Assembly (NCBI RefSeq): GCF_001429165.1
Contig: NZ_LMIR01000002.1
Location: forward strand, 1,164,593 to 1,228,592
Reading direction: 5' to 3'
Length of the DNA: 64,000 nucleotides
Source: Agromyces sp. Root81
GTDB taxonomy: Bacteria; Actinomycetota; Actinomycetes; Actinomycetales; Microbacteriaceae
Of this stretch, positions 24,074 through 32,220 are shown in pieces. Numbering within the stretch: position 1 is the first letter of the stretch; each line of letters opens with the position of its first letter. A program made the translations under genes and the position numbers. The notes beneath the pieces are model-generated. The model worked only from the letters and a program-made list of their open reading frames with translations, did not search any database and was not told where the DNA came from.

Positions 24074-24834
24074 CCGACGGTTCGGCGGGCGACGCCGACT
24101 ACTCCCGCATCGGCACCGGGTACACCCGCTACCGGCAGCCCGAACCCGAGATCGCCGCGGCGATCTCGGCGGCGCTCGGCGCCGCACGCACCGTCGTGAA
24201 CGTCGGAGCGGGCGCGGGGTCGTACGAGCCGACCGATCGCACCGTCACGCCCGTCGAACCCTCGGCGACGATGCGGTCGCAGCGTCCGGAGCACCTTGCT
24301 CGGGCGATCGAGGCGGCCGCAGAGGCGCTGCCCTTCGCGACCGACGCCTTCGACGCGGCGCTCTCGACGTTCTCGGTGCACCAGTGGAGCGACCTCGACG
24401 GCGGCCTCGCGGAGCTCCGCCGCGTCGCGGCAGGGCCGGTCGTGATCCTCACCTGCGACCCCGCGCGCCTCGACCGCTTCTGGCTCGCCGAGTACGCGCC
24501 CGAGGTCATCGCCACCGAGGCGCAGCGCTTCCCGGCCATCGACCGCATCGCCGACGCGCTCGGCGGCGAGGTGACGGTGGAGACCGTGCCGATTCCGCTC
24601 CTCTGCCGTGACGGCTTCGGCGAGGCGTACTACGGCCGCCCCGAAGGGCTGCTCGACCCGGGCGCGCGCCGCGCGAACTCGGCGTGGAGCTTCGTCGGCC
24701 CCGACGTGGAGCCCCGCTTCGAGGCCTCCCTCCGACGAGATCTCGACGACGGAACGTGGGACGCGAAGCACGGCGAGCTGCGCCGGCTCCCCCACTACGA
24801 CGGCTCGCTCGTGCTCGTGCGCGCGCTGCCCTGA
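24070..24834 (+). CDS. Class I SAM-dependent methyltransferase
   Basis: A 254-residue protein of the UbiE/COQ5-like methyltransferase fold. Motif I is VVNVGAGAGSYEP; the acidic residue that should bind SAM follows in TPVEPSATM; FATDAFDAALSTFSVHQWSD is the post-II/IV region. The start overlaps the cofD stop (ATGA), so it is co-translated with an F420 biosynthetic enzyme and lies directly before the F420-0-type importer. The substrate is unknown; a role in F420 modification is only suggested by context. Confidence 0.85.
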   Translation: MTDGSAGDADYSRIGTGYTRYRQPEPEIAAAISAALGAARTVVNVGAGAGSYEPTDRTVTPVEPSATMRSQRPEHLARAIEAAAEALPFATDAFDAALSTFSVHQWSDLDGGLAELRRVAAGPVVILTCDPARLDRFWLAEYAPEVIATEAQRFPAIDRIADALGGEVTVETVPIPLLCRDGFGEAYYGRPEGLLDPGARRANSAWSFVGPDVEPRFEASLRRDLDDGTWDAKHGELRRLPHYDGSLVLVRALP

Positions 24835-24887
24835 TCTCGCACGAGCACACTCCCCACGACCGGGCGTCCGAGGTCTAGGATTGAGCC

Positions 24888-24987
24888 CGACCCGCCGGTC
24901 TGGATCTGATCGGCGTGTGCGGCCCGGCATTGGGCTGCGAGTCCCCGACGAAGTCGGTGTCCTGCTCGCACGCCATCCGGAGGCCTG
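24888..24987 (+). promoter_or_regulatory. Potentially structured leader of the F420-0-type importer genes
   Basis: TAGGAT at 24876-24881 is a likely -10 box, giving a leader of about 100 nt. GGCGTGTGCG (24912-24921) can pair with CGCACGCC (24967-24974) around two hairpins: GCCC/GGGC (24922-24935) and CCGAC-GAA-GTCGG (24945-24957). Alternatively TGCGAG (24936-24941) pairs perfectly with CTCGCA (24965-24970). The two folds exclude each other. The first ends just before the GGAGG ribosome-binding site, as in a translational switch. No cobalamin-riboswitch core motifs were found. Confidence 0.45.
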
Positions 24988-25992
24988 ATGCCCACGTCCC
25001 GTTCCCTCGCCATCGCCGCGCCCTTCGCCGCGATCCTCCTCCTCGCCGGGTGCGCGAGCGGCAGCGCGGCCGGCCCCGATGACGCGGATGCCGGCGGCGG
25101 CGCCGGCGCTGCGGCATCCGGGTTCCCGCTCACGCTCGACAACTGCGGCACCGAGGTCGCCTTCGAGTCGGCGCCCGAGCGAGTCGTGACGATCAAGTCG
25201 TCGACCCTCGAGCTGCTGCTCGCCCTCGGACTCGAGGACCGCGTCGTCGGCGCGGCGTTCAGCGACGGCCCGGCGCCCGACGCCTACGCCGAGGCGGCGG
25301 CGGGCATCGAGGTGCTCTCCGACAAGGTGCCGTCGCAGGAGGCGACGCTCGCAGCCGAACCCGACCTCGTCTTCGCGGGCTGGGAGTCGAACCTGTCGGC
25401 CGAGGGCGCCGGCGACCGCGAGACCCTCGCGAAGCTCGGGGTCGCCACATACGTCGCTCCCGCCGCCTGCAAGGGCGAGGGCTACATGCCGAACCCGCTC
25501 ACCTTCGACGAGGTCTTCCGCGAGTTCGAGGAGGCCGGCGACATCTTCGGCGTCCCGGATGCCGCGGCGGAGCTCGTCGCTGAGCAGCGGGCCGAGCTCG
25601 CGGCGATCGAGCCGAACTCCGACGGTCTCACGGCGCTCTGGTACAGCTCGGGCGATGAGACGCCGTTCGTCGGCGCCGGCATCGGCGCGCCGCAGATGAT
25701 CATGGAGGCCGCAGGCCTCGAGAACATCGCGGCCGACGTCGAGGACACCTGGACCTCGATGGGCTGGGAGGCGATCGTCGACGCGAACCCCGACGTCATC
25801 GTGCTCGTCGACGCCGCGTGGAACACCGCCGAGCAGAAGATCGCGCACCTCGAGTCGAACGCGGCGACCGCGGTGCTGCCCGCCGTGCAGGCGAAGCGGT
25901 ACCTCGTGGTCGACTTCCCCGCGACCGAGGCGGGCGTGCGCAACGTCGGTGCGGTCGCCTCGCTCGTCGAGCAGCTCGGAGCGCTCGGCTGA
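24988..25992 (+). CDS. Putative F420-0 ABC importer, substrate-binding lipoprotein
   Basis: A 334-residue lipoprotein: signal helix and lipobox LLAGC near residue 22, an Ala/Gly/Asp linker, then a BtuF/FhuD-type binding domain (VTIKSSTLELLLALGLEDRVVGAAF, EPDLVFAGWESNL, NPDVIVLVDAAW). It most resembles the binding protein of the three-gene cassette proposed, from genome context in F420-using actinobacteria, to import F420-0. Position directly after cofD and a coupled methyltransferase supports a deazaflavin substrate; B12 or siderophore uptake is the alternative. GGAGG precedes the ATG at 24988. Confidence 0.8.
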   Translation: MPTSRSLAIAAPFAAILLLAGCASGSAAGPDDADAGGGAGAAASGFPLTLDNCGTEVAFESAPERVVTIKSSTLELLLALGLEDRVVGAAFSDGPAPDAYAEAAAGIEVLSDKVPSQEATLAAEPDLVFAGWESNLSAEGAGDRETLAKLGVATYVAPAACKGEGYMPNPLTFDEVFREFEEAGDIFGVPDAAAELVAEQRAELAAIEPNSDGLTALWYSSGDETPFVGAGIGAPQMIMEAAGLENIAADVEDTWTSMGWEAIVDANPDVIVLVDAAWNTAEQKIAHLESNAATAVLPAVQAKRYLVVDFPATEAGVRNVGAVASLVEQLGALG

Positions 25993-27155
25993 TGAAGACC
26001 CCGCGGGTTGAGGAGGCGCGCCAGCGCCGGGAGACCCCGCGGGTTGAGGAGGCGCGCCAGCGCCGTCTCGAAACCCCCACACCTCAGCAGGCCGGTTTCG
26101 AGACGCTCGCTCCTCGACCTGCGCGGCGCGCACGCACGGCGCTCTGGGCCGTCGTGCTCGGCGCGGCGCTCGTGGCTTCCGTCGTCGCGGCCGTCACCAT
26201 CGGCCCGGCGGGACTCGCGCCCGCCGACGTCGTCGCGAGCGTGCTGGCGCACCTCGGCATCGGCGATCCGACGCTGAGCCCCCTCCGCGACGGCATCGTC
26301 TGGGAGCTGCGGATGCCCCGCGTGCTCACCGCCGCCGCGGTCGGCGCCGGTCTCGCGCTCTGCGGCGCGGTCATGCAGGCGCTCACACGCAACCCGCTCG
26401 CCGATCCGTACCTGCTCGGCCTCTCGTCGGGCGCCTCGGTCGGCGCGGTCGTCGTCATCGTGCTCGGCGTCGGCCTGCTGCTGCCCGTCGCCGCGTTCGC
26501 CGGTGCCCTCGCGGCACTCATCGCGACGCTCGCCCTCGCGGGAGCGGCGGGTCGCGGCTCGACTCGCGGCTCGGCCGGCGCCCTCTCCCCCACCCGCACC
26601 GTGCTCGCCGGGCTCGCCGTCTCGGCGATGTTCGGTGCGATCACGAGCCTCGTCATCTTCTGGAGCGCGACTGGCGACAGCTACCGCGAGATCCTCAACT
26701 GGCTGCTCGGCTCGCTCGCCGGCACCGACTGGGTCTCGGTCGCGATCGCGGGCGGGGCGCTCGTCGCCATCGGCATCCCGCTCATCGCGAGCGCCCGCAC
26801 CCTCGACGCCTTCGCGTTCGGCGATGCCGCGGCATCCGCTCTCGGGGTGCACGTGGGCCGCAGCCGCGTGCTCCTGCTCGGCGGCACGGCCCTGCTCACG
26901 GGTGCGCTCGTGGCGGTGAGCGGGTCGATCGGGTTCGTCGGCCTCATCCTTCCCCACGGCGTGCGGCTGCTCGTCGGCTCGCGGCACCGCGCGCTGCTGC
27001 CGCTGTCGGCGCTCGCGGGGGCGTTGTTCCTCGTCTGGGCCGACACCGCGGCACGCACCCTCTTCGACCCTCGCGAGCTGCCGGTCGGCATCATCACGGC
27101 GCTCGTCGGCGGACCGGTGTTCGCGCTGCTCCTCATGCGACGGAGGGTCTCGTGA
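25992..27155 (+). CDS. Putative F420-0 ABC importer, BtuC-type permease
   Basis: A 387-residue FecCD/BtuC-family permease with about ten helices; WELRMPRVLTAAAVGAGLALCGAVMQALTRNPLADP spans the conserved first cytoplasmic region and GFVGLILPHGVRLLVGSRHR the ATPase-coupling loop. The first 34 residues are not part of the fold: they contain TPRVEEARQRR twice in tandem and GFETL, encoded by the R1 repeat at 26005-26119. The ATG at 25992 shares one base with the binding-protein stop (TGATG), and the stop overlaps the ATPase start (GTGA). Confidence 0.85.
   Translation: MKTPRVEEARQRRETPRVEEARQRRLETPTPQQAGFETLAPRPARRARTALWAVVLGAALVASVVAAVTIGPAGLAPADVVASVLAHLGIGDPTLSPLRDGIVWELRMPRVLTAAAVGAGLALCGAVMQALTRNPLADPYLLGLSSGASVGAVVVIVLGVGLLLPVAAFAGALAALIATLALAGAAGRGSTRGSAGALSPTRTVLAGLAVSAMFGAITSLVIFWSATGDSYREILNWLLGSLAGTDWVSVAIAGGALVAIGIPLIASARTLDAFAFGDAAASALGVHVGRSRVLLLGGTALLTGALVAVSGSIGFVGLILPHGVRLLVGSRHRALLPLSALAGALFLVWADTAARTLFDPRELPVGIITALVGGPVFALLLMRRRVS
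26005..26119. repeat. R1 repeat with tandem duplication in a permease N-terminus
   Basis: GGGTTGAGGAGGCGCGCC begins at 26005 and again at 26041, exactly 36 bp (12 codons) later. The second unit is complete to CTCGAAACCC at 26076, and an inverted half follows at 26094-26119 (GGTTTCGAGACG to CTCCTCGACC). All of it is translated in frame, giving two copies of TPRVEEARQRR. Confidence 0.85.
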
Positions 27156-27985
27156 CCGATGGGCTCGACCTCTCCCGCGTGCGCTTCTCGCGCACCGGTC
27201 GCCTCGTCGTCGACGATGTCGACGTCACCGTGCCCGCGGGCTCGCTCGGCGCACTGATCGGCCCGAACGGCGCAGGCAAGTCGACGCTGCTGCACCTCAT
27301 CGCGGGCATCCAGCGAGCGGATGCCGGTGCGCTCGCGTTCGCCGGCGAGGACCTCGCCGCCCTGCGCCGCCGCGACCGGGCCCGCCGCATCGCCCTCGCC
27401 GAGCAGGAGACGCACGACGCCCCAGAACTGCGCGTCGAGGAGGTCGTGGCCCTCGGACGCACCCCGCACCTCGGGCCGTGGTCGGGGCTCGGCGCCCGCG
27501 ACCACGCCGTCGTCGCCGAGTCGCTCGCGGCCCTCGGCCTCGAGTCGCTCGCGACGCGCGAGTACTCGACGCTCTCAGGCGGAGAGCGCCAGCGCGTGAA
27601 CCTCGCCAGAGCGCTCGCCCAGGAACCCGATCTGCTGCTGCTCGACGAACCGACGAACCACCTCGACGTGCGGGCGCAGCTGACGAGCCTCGAACTGCTC
27701 CGCGCGCTCGCCCAGTCGGGGCGCACGGTGCTCGCCGCCCTGCACGATCTCGGCCTCGCCGCCGCGTACGCCGATCACGTCATCGTGCTCGACGGCGGCC
27801 GGGTCGTGGCATCCGGTGCCCCGGCCGAGGTGCTCGAACCCGGTCTGATCCGCGGGGTGTGGGGTGTCGAGGCCGAGGTGCTCGCGCACCCGTCGACGGG
27901 CCGGCCGCTCATCGCCTACTCGGGCGTGGCCGCGCCGCTCGCACCGCAGGTCGCGCTCGAGGCCCCGCTCGACGCGCGTCCGTGA
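27152..27985 (+). CDS. Putative F420-0 ABC importer, ATPase
   Basis: A 277-residue ATPase of the BtuD/FhuC group: Walker A GPNGAGKST, signature LSGGERQR, Walker B LLLLDEPTNHLD and switch His in ALHDLGLAAAYAD. The C-terminal 30 residues are Ala/Pro-rich and lie outside the domain. The GTG start at 27152 overlaps the permease stop (GTGA), making binding protein, permease and ATPase a single coupled unit that follows cofD. Confidence 0.88.
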   Translation: MTDGLDLSRVRFSRTGRLVVDDVDVTVPAGSLGALIGPNGAGKSTLLHLIAGIQRADAGALAFAGEDLAALRRRDRARRIALAEQETHDAPELRVEEVVALGRTPHLGPWSGLGARDHAVVAESLAALGLESLATREYSTLSGGERQRVNLARALAQEPDLLLLDEPTNHLDVRAQLTSLELLRALAQSGRTVLAALHDLGLAAAYADHVIVLDGGRVVASGAPAEVLEPGLIRGVWGVEAEVLAHPSTGRPLIAYSGVAAPLAPQVALEAPLDARP

Positions 27986-28009
27986 CCCGCCACCCGACGG
28001 GCTCGGCGT

Positions 28010-28159
28010 CTACTGCGGCGCGCCGGCGTCGGTGTCTGCACGGTTGCGGGAGTTCCGTGCGATCTCCTCGGTGGCGTCCGCGATCCGGCGCAACGCGCCG
28101 ATGATGCTGATGCCGCCGAGGAGGACCAGCACGCCGAATGCTGCAACCCAGAAGTCCAT
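28010..28159 (-). CDS. Small membrane protein
   Basis: A 49-residue protein: a hydrophobic helix at residues 3-22 (WVAAFGVLVLLGGISIIGAL), then an amphipathic polar tail rich in Arg, Glu and Asp. There is no clear ribosome-binding site. It is convergent with the importer ATPase. The call rests on the coherent helix-plus-tail design and codon use only. Confidence 0.45.
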   Translation of the reverse strand: MDFWVAAFGVLVLLGGISIIGALRRIADATEEIARNSRNRADTDAGAPQ

Positions 28160-28379
28160 GCGACGAGCCTAGGGGCAGCCTGCACGGCGCGCATCGTCCC
28201 GACGTGGCCAGAACACGATGCCGAACTCTCGGTACCGAAGTACCGAAGTACCGTGGCCCTTCAGTGGGGAACGCTCCTCGATCCTGCGTACGATGCAGGC
28301 GATGCCGTGCCAGATGGCCCGAGTGCACGCCAGACCTCGGAAGGCCCTGCTTTTCGGCCGGCGCGCGTAGCCTGAGGGG
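28160..28379. other. Intergenic region with a short tandem repeat
   Basis: This 220-bp gap holds three overlapping copies of an 8-bp unit (GTACCGAA) at 28231-28253, beginning with the palindrome CGGTACCG. Nothing else is recognisable except TAGCCT (28368-28373), the likely -10 box of the next gene. Confidence 0.4.
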
Positions 28380-28889
28380 ATGACGCGAACGGCCTACGAG
28401 GCGCAGCCTCGCGATCGACTGCTCGACGGCATCGCCGAGGAGTTCCTGCACAACGCGCCGCACGGGCGGCGACTGATCGCGGTCGAAGGCGCGGCATCAG
28501 CGTCGACATCGACATCCGCATCAGCCGATGCCGCGCGCTTCGCCGACGACCTCGCGGCGGCGCTCACCGCCCACGGACAGAGCGTCGTGCGGGCCACGGT
28601 CGGCAACGCCGACGAAGCCGCGCTGCGCGCCGACACCATCGAGCCGTTCCGCGCGGCCATCCTGCCCGGAGCATCCGATGACGCGGTGCTCGTCGTCGAC
28701 GGCCGGGGCCTCCTCGACGGAGGCGCACGCGGCATCTGGCACTTCTCGCTGTGGCTGCTCGCGGGCGACGAACTGCCGCACTCCGGGGCATCCGTCATCG
28801 TCGACGTCACCGAACCCGGAACGCCGAGGCGCTTCTTCTATGACTACTGCGCGCTGCCGCCGAGCGCGAACCGAGCGGGCCTGAGCTGA
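28380..28889 (+). CDS. Uridine-kinase-like protein that has lost its P-loop
   Basis: A 169-residue protein arranged like actinobacterial uridine kinase-like P-loop proteins: GRRLIAVEG strand, a long helix (ADDLAAALTAHGQSVVRATV), then DDAVLVVDGRGLLDGGARGIWHFSLWL. Where GxxxxGKT should follow AVEG there is a low-complexity Ser/Thr/Ala run (residues 40-50), so it should not bind nucleotide in the usual way. The C-terminus (RRFFYDYCALPPSANR) is intact. TAGCCT lies 6 nt before the ATG. Possibly a decaying or repurposed paralogue. Confidence 0.6.
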   Translation: MTRTAYEAQPRDRLLDGIAEEFLHNAPHGRRLIAVEGAASASTSTSASADAARFADDLAAALTAHGQSVVRATVGNADEAALRADTIEPFRAAILPGASDDAVLVVDGRGLLDGGARGIWHFSLWLLAGDELPHSGASVIVDVTEPGTPRRFFYDYCALPPSANRAGLS

Positions 28890-28902
28890 GCGAGCGGATG
28901 CC

Positions 28903-29796
28903 TCACGAGAGCACGTCCTTCGTGAGCATGCGGCTCACAGCGAGTGCACCGAACGCGACCACGTAGCCGGCCTGCAGCACGGCGTTGTCGACGAAGGAGT
29001 CCCAGACGGGCGGCTCGCGCAGCAGGTCGGCGAAGCCCAGCCAGTACTGCGTGAAGAGCCACGGGTGCAACCACTCGAGCTGCGGCAGCGCACCCATGAT
29101 CTGCGAGACCACCGCCAGGATTGCCGTCGCGGCCATCGCGCCGACCGGCACCGTCGTGAGCGTCGACAGGAACAGGCCGATCGCCGACATGCCGAGCAGC
29201 GACACCGTGACGTAGGCGGCGATGGAGAGGAACCGCAGCAGCCCCTCGCCGACGCTCACCGTCGCTCCCGAGAGCAGCGTCACCGGTCCCACCGGGAACA
29301 GCGCCCAGCCGATGAGGCTGCCGACGACCACGACCGTGAGCGTCGCCGCCGCGCAGAACACCGCGGTCGCCCCGTACTTCACGACGAGGAGGCGAACGCG
29401 CCCCGCCGGAGCGATGAGGAGGTAGCGCAGCGTGCCGTGGCTCGCCTCGCCGGCGATGGTGTCGCCCGCGACGACGCCGATGGTGAGCGGAAGGAACAGC
29501 GGCATCGCCACGACCATCGCGGTGACCCCGACGAACAGGCCGTTCTCGGTGATCTGCCCGAGGAACGCCGGGCCGCGACCGCTCGGGGCGTCGCCCGCGA
29601 TCCGGATCGCCACGGCGATGAGGATCGGGATGAGCGCGAGTGCGCCGAGCAGCGCCCAGGTGCGACGCCGGCGGAAGAGCGTGAGCAGTTCGGAGGCGAA
29701 GAGGGAGAGGGTGCCGCCGCGTGCCCCCGCCGGTCGAGGAGCCGACGGAGGAGGCGTCTCGAGACCCGCGGTCGCGCCCTCGCCGTCACTGGACAA
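28903..29796 (-). CDS. ABC exporter permease (ABC-2 type)
   Basis: A 297-residue membrane protein with six helices in the ABC-2 pattern: SELLTLFRRRRTWALLGALALIPILIAV, then GDTIAGEASHGTLRYLLIAPAGRVRLLVVKY, the typical cytoplasmic loop. No ATG fits; I take the TTG at 29796, which overlaps the ATPase stop region. Residues about 10-25 are Pro/Gly-rich and come from a decayed R1 repeat (29732-29767). It works with the ATPase at 29786-30787. Substrate unknown. Confidence 0.8.
   Translation of the reverse strand: MSSDGEGATAGLETPPPSAPRPAGARGGTLSLFASELLTLFRRRRTWALLGALALIPILIAVAIRIAGDAPSGRGPAFLGQITENGLFVGVTAMVVAMPLFLPLTIGVVAGDTIAGEASHGTLRYLLIAPAGRVRLLVVKYGATAVFCAAATLTVVVVGSLIGWALFPVGPVTLLSGATVSVGEGLLRFLSIAAYVTVSLLGMSAIGLFLSTLTTVPVGAMAATAILAVVSQIMGALPQLEWLHPWLFTQYWLGFADLLREPPVWDSFVDNAVLQAGYVVAFGALAVSRMLTKDVLS
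29732..29767. repeat. R1 repeat, degenerate copy
   Basis: GGTCGAGGAGCCGACGGAGG leads into GGCGTCTCGAGACC, recognisably the R1 pattern with drift. Again it lies at the very start of a membrane transporter gene and is translated. Confidence 0.55.
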
Positions 29797-30787
29797 CGTC
29801 GAACCCCTCGCCCGTGAGCTCGACGAACCGCTGCTCGAGGCTCGCCCGTTCGACCTCGAACCCCCGCACCCGCACGCCGCCGGCGACGAGCGCCGCGACG
29901 ACGGCCTCTGGCGCGATCTCCGACGGCCCGACGCGGGCGGCGACGGTGTGCTCGACGGCGGCGCGGTCAGGGTCGTCGTCGACGTGCATGCCGAGCCCCT
30001 GCAGCACTCGTCGCGCCCCTGCGCCGTCGGGCGTGCGCACGAGCACGCGCGCCTCGCCGCCATCGCGGAACTCCGCGAGCGTGCCCTGCGCCACGAGCCG
30101 CCCGGCGCTCATGACCCCGACGTGCGAGCACACCTGCTCGACCTCGGCCAGCAGGTGGCTCGACACGAACACCGTCGTGCCGTCGTCGGCGAGCGAGCGG
30201 ATGAGCGAGCGCACCTCGCGGGTGCCCTGCGGGTCGAGTCCGTTCGTCGGCTCGTCGAGCACGAGCAGCTCGCGGCGCATGAGCAGGGCATTTGCGATGC
30301 CGAGCCGCTGCTTCATGCCGAGCGAGTAGGCGTGCACCTTCTTGCCGCCGGCGTGCGAGAGTCCGACCCGGTCGAGCGCCTCGTCGACGCGTGCCGCCCG
30401 CGTTCGGCGGGGTGCGTGCCGGTCGGCGGCGTCGAACCGACGCAGGTTCGAGACCCCGGAGAGGTACGGCGAGAACGCCGGGCCCTCGACGAGTGCACCG
30501 ACCCGCGGCAGCACCGAGTCGACGTGCCGCGGCATGTCGGTGCCGAGCACCCGCGCGCCGCCGGCGCTCGCCGTGACGAGCCCGAGCAGCATGCGGATCG
30601 TGGTGGTCTTGCCGGATCCGTTCGGGCCGAGGAATCCGAATACCGCACCGCGCGGCACCGCGAGGTCGACGCCGTCGACGGCGAGCTGGGAGCGGAACCG
30701 CTTGGTGAGTCCGTGCGTCTCGATCGCGAGGTCGCGCCGGTCGCCCCGGTCGCCGACCTCGGCGCCGTCGCTCGACCCGCCGGTCAA
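29786..30787 (-). CDS. ABC exporter ATPase
   Basis: A 333-residue ATPase: Walker A GPNGSGKTT, signature variant YSLGMKQR, Walker B LLVLDEPTNGLD and switch His in VSSHLLAEVEQ. This is the drug/lipid-exporter type (CcmA-like) with an extra C-terminal domain of about 90 residues. The start is a TTG at 30787 whose TTGA overlaps the stop of the LolA-like gene upstream; no ATG lies before the Walker A region. Partner permease: 28903-29796. Confidence 0.87.
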   Translation of the reverse strand: MTGGSSDGAEVGDRGDRRDLAIETHGLTKRFRSQLAVDGVDLAVPRGAVFGFLGPNGSGKTTTIRMLLGLVTASAGGARVLGTDMPRHVDSVLPRVGALVEGPAFSPYLSGVSNLRRFDAADRHAPRRTRAARVDEALDRVGLSHAGGKKVHAYSLGMKQRLGIANALLMRRELLVLDEPTNGLDPQGTREVRSLIRSLADDGTTVFVSSHLLAEVEQVCSHVGVMSAGRLVAQGTLAEFRDGGEARVLVRTPDGAGARRVLQGLGMHVDDDPDRAAVEHTVAARVGPSEIAPEAVVAALVAGGVRVRGFEVERASLEQRFVELTGEGFDVVQ

Positions 30788-32066
30788 CGACCGCTCGCGG
30801 CGGCGTCGAGCAGGCGGTCGGCGGTCACCGCGCCGGCGAGCACGCGCCCGTCGTCGGTGAGGAGCACGGTCGCGAGCGAGGTGTGCAGGACGCGCCCGCC
30901 CTCGACCGACTCGGTGAGCGAGCCGAGCAGGGCGGATGCCTCGGGGTCGAGTCCGCCCGCGGTGTCATCGCCGGCCGCGCCGAGGCCCGCCGCGCCCATC
31001 GGCAGCACGACCACGGCCGACCAGCCCTCGCCGATGACCTCGGGCTGCGGCATCCGATCGCCCGCTTCGCCCTCGCCGGCGGCGTGCTCGGCCTGCATCT
31101 GCTCGAGCTCGGCGAGCGTGGGGACCGGCACTTCGTGCTCGGTCACCGCGGTGCCCTCGGGCGGAGTGAACGCGAACACCGACGCATCGGGTGCGTCGAA
31201 CGACACCTCGTGAACGCCACGCTGAACGCCGGCTCCGAAGCCCCGTGCGCCGTCACCGACGCGGCGAGCGCGACGCCCGTCTCGCCATCGATCGCCACGG
31301 AGATCTCACCGATGAGCGTGTCCGCGTCCTGCGGCTCGAGCACGAGCTCGTACACCTCGCGGCCCGCGACACGGGCATCGGTGCCGACGCTCACGTCGGT
31401 GGTCTGGTCGAGCCTCGCGAGCGCCTGGTCGAGCACCTCTTCGGGGGTCGGCAGCGGCGTGCCGAGCTCGGCCTCGAGCCGGTCGCGCGCCTCGTCGGCG
31501 TGCGCCTCGGCCTCGGCTTCGACCTCGGTCTTCAGCGCCTCGAGTGCCGCCCGATCGACCGTGACGTGCGTGGCCGCCTGTTCGGCGGAGTCGTAGACCC
31601 ACGCGCCGTCCTCCGAGAGGTAGACGTCGCGTTCGGCGAGCGGGTCGAGCACCTGCAGGCGCGCGTTCGTGCCGTCGAGGTACACGCGCGCGGTGTGGGT
31701 TCCGGTCGCGAGCGAGATCAGGTCCTCGAGATCGGTCGCGGATGCCCCGTCGCCGGTGGCATCGTCGCCGAGCGGTCCGTCGGGCCCGAACTTGTCGCCG
31801 CCCGCGCCACCCATCGCCCCGGTGAGCCCGGAGAGATCGGGGAGCCCGAGCTCGGAGGCCTGCTCGATCGTGCCCGACAGTGCGTCGACCTCGCTGTCCG
31901 CCGCGAACTCGAGCAGCTCGGCGGGGGTCAGGTCGGGAAGGTCGACGGCCGCGTTCGCCTGCATCGGCACGACCACGATGGCGACGCCGATCGCGATCGG
32001 CGCGGCGATAGCGGGGATCCAGCGGCTGAGCCGCCGAGACGCCCCGTTGCCGTCTTGGGCGCGCAT
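30784..32066 (-). pseudogene. LolA-like secreted protein gene with a one-base frameshift
   Basis: The first part (32066 down to about 31210) encodes a signal sequence (WIPAIAAPIAIGVAIVVVP, cleavage near ANA) and a LolA/RseB-like fold with VYLDGTNARLQVLDPLAERDVYL. It stays coherent to AFSVAFT, then runs out of frame. The next frame continues the same protein as VSFDAPDASVFAFTPPEG down to 30784. One base is missing between 31209 and 31210. With it restored, a protein of about 427 residues results. This is a real lesion or a sequencing error. TAGCCT (32073-32078, reverse) suggests a leaderless start. It heads the ABC exporter unit. Confidence 0.75.
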
Positions 32067-32220
32067 GCGCTCAGGCTACGCCGAGCGGCGGCATCCGTCA
32101 TCACCCGGCGGTGAACACACAGGATCATGGCGCGTCGTCATCCGACGGCCGTTGCCGCCGAACCGCCCGCGGTCTACGGTGAGGGCAACCGTTACTGATG
32201 TACCCAACTCGGGGGTTCTC

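Noticed and set aside
24888..24987. Cobalamin riboswitch before the BtuFCD-like genes
   Set aside because: The expected core boxes (GCCACTG-like and the conserved kissing-loop elements) are not present; only a generic pairing potential is.
30784..31206. Separate small gene downstream of the LolA-like gene
   Set aside because: Its sequence continues the same protein in the next frame, has no start signal, and joins cleanly when one base is restored.
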